A stretch of 64,000 nucleotides of DNA from Granulicatella elegans ATCC 700633 (GTDB lineage: Bacteria > Bacillota > Bacilli > Lactobacillales > Aerococcaceae). Under the pieces are notes generated by a model. That model was not told the DNA's origin and ran no database searches. It was given only the letters and a program-made list of their open reading frames with translations. The DNA is taken from NCBI RefSeq assembly GCF_000162475.2, contig NZ_KI391971.1, forward strand, positions 954,029-1,018,028. The letters run 5' to 3'. Of the stretch, positions 16,204 through 23,444 are shown one piece after another. Made by a program: the position numbers and the translations under genes. Each line of letters opens with the position of its first letter. The stretch's first letter is position 1.

Positions 16204-17802
16204 TCACATCTTATTTATAACTAAATGATTGTCCTTGATAGTAATGATCTTATCATATCCAACCATCATTTCCTCTGAAATGTGATGTTCTATATCAATA
16301 ACTGCTCCAGAATAAGTTTTGATCAAATCATTCAAAATTTTTGAACTCTCATTATCCAGCCCTGATAAAGCTTCGTCAACAAGTAAGCATGGTTTTTCAA
16401 ATAATAATGCTCTTGCTAACTCTAACCGTTTTAATTCTCCACCAGATAGAGAATGTAATTGTTTATCCATTTTAGTATATAGCATCTCTTTTGTTGCTAA
16501 GTGTTTCATTCCTACTCTTCTTAAAATTTCAAGGACTCTACTTTCATCTATTGGACTATCAAACGTCAGATTAAACAGCAATGTTTCGTTAAAGATAAAT
16601 GGGTTTTGAGAAACAACAGAAAAAAGTTCAATTCCTTGTTCTTGCCCATAATTGATAGTACCAGATAATACCTGCGTTTCCCCTAAAATAGTTTTTAAAA
16701 AAGTACTCTTTCCAGAACCTGAAGGTGCTTTGAATAATATCTTATCATGACTTCCAAGTGAAAAATCAATATTTTTAATCAATTCATTATCTTGATATCC
16801 TACTGTAGTTTGTTTAAATTCTAAGATAACTTCTCTACTTGTTGGTAACTCTAGCAGTTGCTCATATTCTTCGGCTTTACTATTAAGAGTTAGCACTTTA
16901 TTCAATATTGGATCAATTGATTGAATCACATTATATGTAGAAGCAGCAGTAATTAATGGAGTTACAACCCTATCAGCTGCCATATAAATAGTAAGTAAAC
17001 TTCCTACTGTCATATATCCATTTTGAACAGAACTTATTCCCAGAATTAATGCTATCAATAATGAGCACACATATAGTAAACTAATAATGGTATTGGCGGT
17101 ATTTTGATTAAAATCCATCTTAAAATAATTTTTTTCAGATACTCCTAACTTCTCAGTCAACTTTTTTAGTACATTATTTACCACACCAAATCTTTTCATC
17201 AACGGGCGTGCCTCTAAAAAATCTGTTAAAAATCCTATATATTGATCATTGGATTCTTGCCAACGTGATGTTCCTTTCTTTAACCATTTTTTAGTTAACT
17301 TAGGAATTAGAGCAGGTATAGCTCCCAAACCAACAAAAAGTAAGCCTACTAACACATTGATATTCATCAAAAATATAAATGTAACAACACCTTGAAGTGT
17401 ACACAACATCATAGTAAATACATTATTGATAAATTTATTTTCAATTTGCTGAACTTCACTAGTAATACTAGTGATGTAAGAACTTGGTGATTGCTGTAAA
17501 TTCTCTTTGCTAACAGAATTTACTGCATGTATATTTTTTAACTGATAATTTACATTTTGAATAAACTTTCCTTTAAAGAAACTAAATAGAAATTTTGATA
17601 AAACAATTAACAGTAAAAAAATCAGCCATAAAAATACTGTATACATACTGCTATCAAAATCACTATTGTTCATATAATCTGTAAATTTCCCTAAAAAATA
17701 CGGTGCACCAATTCCATCAAGAGACATTAAAGCTAAAAATAACACAGCACATATAAATATTCGTTTATTACCTACTAGTATAAATCTTAAGAATCGAAAC
17801 AT
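16204..17802 (-). CDS. ABC exporter, fused membrane and ATPase domains
   Basis: A 532-residue half-transporter: an N-terminal six-helix ABC exporter domain (about 1-300) and a C-terminal ATPase with Walker A APSGSGKSTF, Q-loop SVVSQNPF, signature LSGGELKRLELARAL, Walker B CLLVDEALSGLD and a switch His (IEHHIS). It probably works as a homodimer or pairs with another half-transporter. The type is common in bacteriocin, peptide and drug export or immunity loci, but no precursor gene is beside it. A similarly organised protein is encoded at 31203-32750. GAGGAGG precedes the ATG. The substrate is unknown. Confidence 0.88.
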   Translation of the reverse strand: MFRFLRFILVGNKRIFICAVLFLALMSLDGIGAPYFLGKFTDYMNNSDFDSSMYTVFLWLIFLLLIVLSKFLFSFFKGKFIQNVNYQLKNIHAVNSVSKENLQQSPSSYITSITSEVQQIENKFINNVFTMMLCTLQGVVTFIFLMNINVLVGLLFVGLGAIPALIPKLTKKWLKKGTSRWQESNDQYIGFLTDFLEARPLMKRFGVVNNVLKKLTEKLGVSEKNYFKMDFNQNTANTIISLLYVCSLLIALILGISSVQNGYMTVGSLLTIYMAADRVVTPLITAASTYNVIQSIDPILNKVLTLNSKAEEYEQLLELPTSREVILEFKQTTVGYQDNELIKNIDFSLGSHDKILFKAPSGSGKSTFLKTILGETQVLSGTINYGQEQGIELFSVVSQNPFIFNETLLFNLTFDSPIDESRVLEILRRVGMKHLATKEMLYTKMDKQLHSLSGGELKRLELARALLFEKPCLLVDEALSGLDNESSKILNDLIKTYSGAVIDIEHHISEEMMVGYDKIITIKDNHLVINKM

Positions 17803-17994
17803 TCTGATTCCCTCCTCTTTAATTTAGAAAATTTAAATTCAACAATACAAGTTACATTATTCACAATAAAACTAATCAAATTTTAATTTAATTCTAATCC
17901 ACTCCAATCATTTTGTCAAAATAAATTTTAACAAAATGGGATAATTAAAATACACAATTAGTCTACAATCATTAGTAATTTCCGAATAAATTTA

Positions 17995-19407
17995 TTATTT
18001 ATATCTTTTCAATGTTTTATTTTCAATAGTATAAATTTCGTCCGCACAATTTTTTACAAATTCCATATCATGAGAAACAAAAATCACTAGCCCTGGATAA
18101 TTTTTTATCAATACCTCTAGCGCTCTTATACTAATCATATCTAGTGAATTTGTAGGTTCATCTAATATTACAACATTGGCATCTTTAATGAATACTTTTA
18201 ATAATTCTATTCTAGTTCTCTGCCCACCACTTAATTTATTGATTGGTACATTCAATAATGATGCGTCTATCCCAATATCCCTCAATAAATTTATAATATC
18301 TTGCCTTGAAAAATTAGAATCTTCTTGTAAATAATTTATAAGATTTTTTGTACTTGAAACTTCAAAATAAAATTGTTTAAAAACTGAAAATTTGACCATT
18401 TTAGAAAGTATAATATTTGGATGGTTATCTAGTATATTCTTTATTAATGTAGACTTACCAGAACCATTTTTCCCAGTAATTGCAATTTTTAATTTATTTG
18501 CAAATTGAAAACTAACATCTTTCAATAATTGCTTATCTTCATAATAGAGATTTAGCAATTCAGCTCTTATAGGATATTTATTATGTAATTCTCTAAAATT
18601 TCCTTCAGGAAAATGGATAGTTTGTACAATAGGTATATCATTGATTTCACCCAAACTATCTAATCGCTTTTCAACATTTTTTATTGTCCGATCAATTCGC
18701 TTAACAGCTGTACTTTTATCTTTAGTTGCAGCTAATCGACTAGGTTTTTCAAATGACTTTTTATTTTTATTTTTTTCTAGGCGCAATCTTTGCTCTTTAT
18801 TATTTAGAATAATCGTTTCTAAATGTTTTTTCTCTCTAATATATTCTTCTTTTTCATATTGTTGTTTTAACAGATGAAGTTCTTTTTGCTTTTCATAATC
18901 TTCATAGGTACCAATATACTCTCTGATTTCTTTATTCTCAATATCCCATATTTTAGTCACAACATTTTTTAAAAAATAGCGATCATGACTAGCTATAATA
19001 ATGATACCATTTTTATACGATTTAATAGTTTTAATTAAGTTCTCTCTCGTCTGAATATCCATAAAATTAGTTGGTTCATCTAATAATAAACAACCTTGTT
19101 TTGTACAAAGCATTTTATATAGGAAATCTCTTTGCTGTTCACCAGCACTATGATTTAAATTTGTATAATTATTATTTGAAAACCAATTTTGATCAAACTT
19201 TTTACATAATACATCACAGATTATTCTACCCTTAGTAGATTTTGTATTACCGCAAATAATATTTAGTAATGTTGTTTTACCTACACCATTATTACCTACA
19301 ATCCCAATAACTTCTCCAATATGACCGATTAATTTATCAGTATGAAACAAGGTTTTATCTGCAAAAGACATCTCAATACCAATTAATTTAATAACTTCTT
19401 TAGCCAT
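17995..19407 (-). CDS. ABC-F protein of the Msr/Vga-like short-domain type
   Basis: A soluble protein of about 470 residues with two ATPase domains and no membrane segment, hence ABC-F: such proteins bind the ribosomal E site. NBD1 has GNNGVGKTT, then only about 45 residues to its signature region NHSAGEQQRD and Walker B CLLLDEPTNFMD. This shortened NBD1 is typical of Vga/Msr/Lsa-like antibiotic-protection factors. A charged inter-domain linker (about 180-270) is followed by NBD2 with GKNGSGKST, LSGGQRTRIE and VVILDEPTNSLD. The ATG at 19407 is preferred; a GTG four codons earlier lacks a ribosome site. Resistance function is inference. Confidence 0.87.
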   Translation of the reverse strand: MAKEVIKLIGIEMSFADKTLFHTDKLIGHIGEVIGIVGNNGVGKTTLLNIICGNTKSTKGRIICDVLCKKFDQNWFSNNNYTNLNHSAGEQQRDFLYKMLCTKQGCLLLDEPTNFMDIQTRENLIKTIKSYKNGIIIIASHDRYFLKNVVTKIWDIENKEIREYIGTYEDYEKQKELHLLKQQYEKEEYIREKKHLETIILNNKEQRLRLEKNKNKKSFEKPSRLAATKDKSTAVKRIDRTIKNVEKRLDSLGEINDIPIVQTIHFPEGNFRELHNKYPIRAELLNLYYEDKQLLKDVSFQFANKLKIAITGKNGSGKSTLIKNILDNHPNIILSKMVKFSVFKQFYFEVSSTKNLINYLQEDSNFSRQDIINLLRDIGIDASLLNVPINKLSGGQRTRIELLKVFIKDANVVILDEPTNSLDMISIRALEVLIKNYPGLVIFVSHDMEFVKNCADEIYTIENKTLKRYK

Positions 19408-19422
19408 AAAGTCACCCACCCA

Positions 19423-19509
19423 TTAAATCTTTTTAACCGTTTCTAAGTCAACTCTAGATAGCAATTGGGATACAATAAACATCATTACTATTCCCACTGT
19501 AATTTGCTC
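19423..19509 (-). pseudogene. Remnant of a membrane-protein gene end
   Basis: Downstream of the isomerase gene one frame reads QITVGIVMMFIVSQLLSR and then VDLETVKKI before a TAA at 19423-19425. It looks like the last transmembrane helix and tail of a permease, but the frame is closed just upstream and it has no credible start. I take it as a leftover of a deleted transporter gene. Confidence 0.35.
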
Positions 19510-20125
19510 ATTTCAGTAAATCGGCTATTTCTTTCTCTCCATACGCCCTTACATACTGAATTACATCCTGTTTCCTCTTGATTGATTCAAGTAGTGATAT
19601 ATCTAGTATATTTACGAATTCTTTAAACTGAACCTGTCCGATGCTTCTTATCTCTTTAAGTTGCTCGGCATCTCTTATCTTTCTCTCTGCCTCACTTTCA
19701 GGGTATCCTTGCCCAAATGGCTCTGAGAAAAGAACTTCTATTGTTTTTTCAAGATTTTCAATACCTAACCATGTATAATCTTCACCTAATGGTAATGATA
19801 TCGCATTTCCATTATTTATCTGAACAAATAAATAGGCATCCTTCGGTGTAGGTGCATACCCACAGATGACGTCTGGCATACTATTACAAGCAAGCATCAT
19901 TCCCTGTCCGGAAGAACAGCCCGTAACAACGAAATCAACTGTCCTACTTGCCAACAAGATACCTACAAGAATAGAAATTTCTATATACGAGTATTTATCA
20001 TTTTCTTCCATCGTACAACCAAAATTTATAACCTCAGATTTCTTTGGAGCATACTTTAATACAGTATCATAGATTATTTGATTTTTAGTCGCTTGCGAAC
20101 TTGCTTGAATAACTCCGATTCTCAT
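19508..20125 (-). CDS. RpiB/LacA/LacB-family sugar-phosphate isomerase (possibly DhuI-like)
   Basis: A 205-residue isomerase of the RpiB/LacAB family. The catalytic loop reads TGCSSGQGMMLACN (the family's C-G/S-x-G-x-G), and the substrate-binding CGYAPTPKDAYLF follows. It is longer than RpiB or LacA/B (about 140-170) because of a helical C-terminal extension of about 60 residues. That longer form is known among streptococcal DhuI enzymes, which isomerise 4-deoxy-5-hexosulose-uronate from hyaluronan breakdown. CAGGAGG lies before the ATG. No uronate-pathway gene is intact nearby, and remnants flank it on both sides, so it may be the survivor of a decayed operon. Confidence 0.72.
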   Translation of the reverse strand: MRIGVIQASSQATKNQIIYDTVLKYAPKKSEVINFGCTMEENDKYSYIEISILVGILLASRTVDFVVTGCSSGQGMMLACNSMPDVICGYAPTPKDAYLFVQINNGNAISLPLGEDYTWLGIENLEKTIEVLFSEPFGQGYPESEAERKIRDAEQLKEIRSIGQVQFKEFVNILDISLLESIKRKQDVIQYVRAYGEKEIADLLK

Positions 20126-20140
20126 TCTTTCCTCCTGTGA

Positions 20141-20414
20141 TTATTTCTTATTCATTGATTTTGGTGCAGGTAATTCATCATACATTGAATTGAATAAGGC
20201 AGATAAAAAATCTTTGTTGTCAACAACATCTAACAACAACATTTCCTTTCCCAATTACTTCTATCTTACTGCATTCTTGTGAAATTAAAAACACATTATC
20301 CATGGATAAAAGTTTCTCTTTTTTCCATACCAACTTTAATATGAACAGTCCTTGCAAGTTACCTATAGCATATTTCCCATTGATATAAACAAATACTATT
20401 GAGTTTAGGAAAAT
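20141..20414 (-). pseudogene. Probable frameshifted gene remnant upstream of the isomerase gene
   Basis: Two overlapping open frames on the minus strand read like one broken protein. The first (20220-20414) lacks a proper N-terminus and contains SMDNVFLISQECSKIEVIGK before a TGA. The second (20141-20242) reads LLLDVVDNKDFLSALF ... DELPAPKSMNKK and ends 16 bp before the isomerase ATG. A single frameshift near 20240 would join them. I do not recognise the family. The alternative is a real 33-residue peptide with start ATG at 20242. The rest of 20126-20457 shows nothing else. Confidence 0.4.
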
Positions 20415-20457
20415 TTATAATAAGTTTAAAACCACGCAGGGATACTCACTCGTAACA

Positions 20458-21204
20458 TTAATAACTTCTATCGATTCCTGCTTTCTTACTAGATTGGTAA
20501 ATTTTCTTAAATAAGACATAGCCTATTACCAAAAAGAAAGCTGACTGCCCCGCTAATAATAAGTAGTCCATCCAAGCAACGCTTTCACCTTGAATTAAAT
20601 TTTGAGTCATTTCAATCCCTAAAGAAATTGGAAGAAATCGTCCAATCAAAATTGCCCATTCAGGCATCATCTCATGAGGTAAAATAGCTCCAGTGAAAAA
20701 TAATAGTGCATAAGAAATAATCGAATCAAATGATGCTGTCTTGGTATATTTTAACGTTAACGCTACTAATACTAATGTAAATCCAAAAACTCCAACTGTG
20801 GTTAATAAGAAGATGACAATAAACCACCCACTAAAAGAAATTTGAATTGAAAGAATAGCACTCAAAATAAGTGATACAACAGCCACTTTGATGAGATTGA
20901 CAATTAACCACACTAGTGTCCTTACTATAATCAACAGTTCAAAAGGAAATGGTTTGATAATCAGTTGATCTAAGATTCCCATTTGTTTTTCTGAAGACAC
21001 GGAGACTGCTGCTTCACTAATAACCGAACTCAACAAATACCAATAAACAAATCCTACATAACTTTGACTTATTTGTTGATGTTGAACTAATAAAAACATA
21101 TAGAACACAATCGTAGTAACCACAATACTCACAATATGATCCGGATAATAAGTGCGCACTTCATGTAAATATTTCCATAATTCTGCCTTAAATAACTTCA
21201 TCAT
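20458..21204 (-). CDS. ABC-2 type transporter permease
   Basis: A 248-residue membrane protein with about six transmembrane segments, of the ABC-2 permease class used for export of drugs, peptides or polysaccharides. It begins MMKLFKAELWKYLHE, the usual cytosolic amphipathic start of this class. The ATG at 21204 (or the adjacent 21201) is favoured by GAGGAGG directly upstream; the frame stays open another 15 codons inside the ATPase gene. It overlaps the end of the ATPase gene by 17 bp, so the two are coupled. The substrate is unknown. Confidence 0.88.
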   Translation of the reverse strand: MMKLFKAELWKYLHEVRTYYPDHIVSIVVTTIVFYMFLLVQHQQISQSYVGFVYWYLLSSVISEAAVSVSSEKQMGILDQLIIKPFPFELLIIVRTLVWLIVNLIKVAVVSLILSAILSIQISFSGWFIVIFLLTTVGVFGFTLVLVALTLKYTKTASFDSIISYALLFFTGAILPHEMMPEWAILIGRFLPISLGIEMTQNLIQGESVAWMDYLLLAGQSAFFLVIGYVLFKKIYQSSKKAGIDRSY

Positions 21205-22108
21205 GAGCTCCTCCTCTTTGACTATAGAAGTAGTCCAGTGTTTCTTCAACCGTAGGACTTAGTTTCTCAATCTTTATTAAATGAGACATTAAGTTATGCT
21301 TTACTAAAAGTTCCGTTAACTCGTCAATAGAGTTTCGTTTTACGTATGATTTTCCTTTTTCAATGCGGCATTGAAGCTCTTGATGAATTACTTCTCCCTC
21401 AATAACAGCTTCAAATTCTTGTGAATGTGGGACTTGTTGCAAGAAGTTCTGATAATCTCCTTTATAGATAACCTTTCCTTCATCAATCACAATCACATAG
21501 TCTGCTAGTAATTCTATAATCTCTGCTTGGTGTGAGGTAAGAATAATCGTTTTATGCTGTTCGGTAGATAGTTGTTTAATTTTTTGACAAAGTTGCTTTG
21601 AACTTTGAAAATCTAAACCCAAAGTTGGCTCATCTAAAAATAGAACTTCTACATTTGTCATTAATGAAATAATTAATGAGAGCTTCTGTAACATTCCTCT
21701 TGAGTATCCTCCAACTGGTTCATCAATAGCATCTCTGAGGTCGAACTCATCAATTAACGCTTGAATACTATCATTCATATAGTGTATGGATTGTTTTGAT
21801 AATCCAAGAAAGTATTCAATATTTTGTTTACCTGTTAAAAATGGGTAAACATTATCGACAGATTCTAACACGGCACTTACATTTTGGTAGTAAGAATGTC
21901 CAATGTCTAATAGCTTTTCTCCCTTAAACAAAATATCTCCCTTATCTGCACTGATCATTCCCAACATCAGTTTAATTAATGTCGTTTTCCCAGCACCATT
22001 TTTACCAAGAATTACTGTAATGTTACTTTCTGGAATTTCAAAGGATATATTATGTAAAATTGTCTTATTATTGTATCGTTTTTCGATACCCTTCACTTCA
22101 AACACCAT
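21188..22108 (-). CDS. ABC transporter ATP-binding protein
   Basis: A 306-residue ATPase partner of the downstream ABC-2 permease. Walker A is LGKNGAGKTTL (about 34-44), signature VGGYSRGMLQKLSLI, Walker B VLFLDEPTLGLD and switch TSHQ. A C-terminal regulatory extension of about 80 residues follows. The pair probably exports a peptide or drug, or provides self-protection. GGAGATG lies before the ATG. Upstream is a promoter with TGGTATAAT (TATAAT at 22221-22226) like those in R1 and R2. Confidence 0.9.
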   Translation of the reverse strand: MVFEVKGIEKRYNNKTILHNISFEIPESNITVILGKNGAGKTTLIKLMLGMISADKGDILFKGEKLLDIGHSYYQNVSAVLESVDNVYPFLTGKQNIEYFLGLSKQSIHYMNDSIQALIDEFDLRDAIDEPVGGYSRGMLQKLSLIISLMTNVEVLFLDEPTLGLDFQSSKQLCQKIKQLSTEQHKTIILTSHQAEIIELLADYVIVIDEGKVIYKGDYQNFLQQVPHSQEFEAVIEGEVIHQELQCRIEKGKSYVKRNSIDELTELLVKHNLMSHLIKIEKLSPTVEETLDYFYSQRGGAHDEVI

Positions 22109-22220
22109 CTTCTACATCTCCTTAAAATAGTAATCAAAAAAACTCTCAATTATTTTTGTTCAAATTATTTTTTGGACTATTTAATCTCTGTTATTTTCCC
22201 ATAATTTGAAGTTTTTTTAT

Positions 22221-22256
22221 ATTATACCATTTTTTTAGAATTGTAACTACTTCTAA
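22221..22256 (-). promoter_or_regulatory. Extended -10 promoter, third copy of the R1/R2 motif
   Basis: On the minus strand TTTAGAAGTAGTTACAA lies 15 bp upstream of TGGTATAATA (TATAAT at 22221-22226). It repeats the R1/R2 pattern (TTTAGGAATAGTNACAAA ... TGGTATAAT) without their terminator or leader hairpin. It drives the ABC ATPase-permease pair. Confidence 0.6.
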
Positions 22257-22298
22257 AGAAAAACTTCACATGAGTGTACATTTTTTGTACATTCAAAA

Positions 22299-22332
22299 AA
22301 GCACGAAACTAGAATTTCTAGTTCCATGCTTT
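22299..22332 (-). terminator. Terminator of the AlaRS-like operon
   Basis: A stem built on AACTAGAAATTCTAGTT and extended by AAGCA/TGCTT. On the minus strand it is followed by TTTTTTG. It ends the operon of regulator-linked genes. Confidence 0.75.
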
Positions 22333-22335
22333 CTA

Positions 22336-22497
22336 CTAGTCTTTAATTCCAACAAGCTCTCGCTGTCTACGATTCGCTTCTTGTGCGATGTAACTCATTA
22401 CATACTTGAATTCTTTAGCCGTAGCTTTTTCAGAGAGTTCTGCTATACTTTTATTGTATTTTTCAGCAATTTGTTTTACTTTTTCTTTATCAGTCAT
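22336..22497 (-). CDS. Small protein, 53 residues, unknown function
   Basis: A short frame from ATG (22495-22497), with GGAGG nine bases upstream, to TAG (22336-22338). The product begins MTDKEKVKQIAEKYNKSIAE and ends RRQRELVGIKD. It is charged and probably all-helical, with no signal peptide, membrane helix or cysteine. It is the last gene before a terminator in the operon with the SDR and AlaRS-like genes. I do not recognise it. It could be a scaffold or precursor peptide, an accessory subunit, or an antitoxin-like protein; the sequence alone does not decide. Confidence 0.7.
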   Translation of the reverse strand: MTDKEKVKQIAEKYNKSIAELSEKATAKEFKYVMSYIAQEANRRQRELVGIKD

Positions 22498-22591
22498 TTA
22501 ACAATTCCTCCAATTGTTGTTTGGTGTATTTCTGAGGAAGTACTAGCTGAATATTATCAACATCAAAATGTACTTCGGATATAAGATTTAC
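22490..22591 (-). pseudogene. Startless 33-codon frame between the SDR gene and the 53-residue gene
   Basis: In the gap after the SDR gene one frame reads SEVHFDVDNIQLVLPQKYTK and then QQLEELLND, ending in a TGA that overlaps the next start (ATGACTGA). The composition looks protein-like, yet there is no ATG, GTG or TTG near its beginning and a TAA closes the frame upstream. It may be the tail of a truncated gene once coupled to the 53-residue gene. Confidence 0.4.
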
Positions 22592-22604
22592 TATTTAAAT
22601 ATCC

Positions 22605-23441
22605 TTATTCAAACACTTCACTAACAAAATCTGTAATAGGTTTAAAATGATTAAAGTCCATCATTGGATCTCCTAAAGTATCGTCTCCAGTTAATCCAAT
22701 AATTTCTATTTTACTCTTCGAATGATTTTTCTCAATTAATTCTTCTGCTAACCTTTTAATACTCAATTCTTTTCCAATTGATAATGTATAAACTCCTGAT
22801 TTTAGAACTTGATTATAAAAATCATCCCACCCACGAATAAATTCTTCTTTTCTCGTTGCTAGCTTTGTAATTCGTTCATCAGTTAAAGGAAGAGGTTTAT
22901 TTTCTTTCGAGAGTTTATCAAACACATGATAGACTGAGCCATTACTTTCAATCACAAATGGAAATCTTAACGATAGAACGACACAATCTTGATGCTTATC
23001 ATTTAAATTCTTCAAATATTGTTCTACTTCTAGTTTTTGCCTTCCGAACTGATTATGGGGTTTATAAGCTTCATCACTTGAAATAAATATAACTCTTTCC
23101 TTTACAAAAGGTAATACGGACTCTAGAAACAATTTTGTTTGTGAAACATTTTTTGAATAATAATACTCAGCAAAGTCTTCACAGAAATTTGTCATTTTTA
23201 ATGATGCTGCATGAATGAAAATATCTGGTTGAATTGCTTCAATATATTTCAAACAATCTGGTGAAGTAAAATCCATTGGAACTGGATAAAATACTGACGA
23301 ATCTAACCTTCTATTCATAATAGCTAACTGTGTATCTTGATAATCTACACCGTACACTATTGCATCATTTTCTATAAAGTAATTTACTAATGCTTCACCA
23401 ATTGTTCCACAAACACCTGTAATTAACACTTTTTTCTTCAT
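22605..23441 (-). CDS. Extended SDR (NAD-dependent epimerase/dehydratase-like) protein
   Basis: A 278-residue Rossmann-fold protein of the extended SDR class, reminiscent of CapD/RmlD-type nucleotide-sugar enzymes. The NAD-binding motif is GVCGTIGEAL (GxxGxxG, 9-18), with the acidic dinucleotide-site VYGVDYQD and IHAASLK. The active-site Ser segment is FISSDEAYKP. In the YxxxK position the sequence is F-G-R-Q-K, so the catalytic Tyr is replaced by Phe; CapD-like enzymes also vary here (often Met). The gene starts 3 bp after the AlaRS-like gene ends, so they are cotranscribed. The substrate is unknown. Confidence 0.8.
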   Translation of the reverse strand: MKKKVLITGVCGTIGEALVNYFIENDAIVYGVDYQDTQLAIMNRRLDSSVFYPVPMDFTSPDCLKYIEAIQPDIFIHAASLKMTNFCEDFAEYYYSKNVSQTKLFLESVLPFVKERVIFISSDEAYKPHNQFGRQKLEVEQYLKNLNDKHQDCVVLSLRFPFVIESNGSVYHVFDKLSKENKPLPLTDERITKLATRKEEFIRGWDDFYNQVLKSGVYTLSIGKELSIKRLAEELIEKNHSKSKIEIIGLTGDDTLGDPMMDFNHFKPITDFVSEVFE

Positions 23442-23444
23442 AAT

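Noticed and set aside
22270-22584. 104-codon plus-strand frame
   Set aside because: It is antisense to the 53-residue gene and its terminator, has no ribosome site and a Phe/Ser-rich composition typical of shadow frames.
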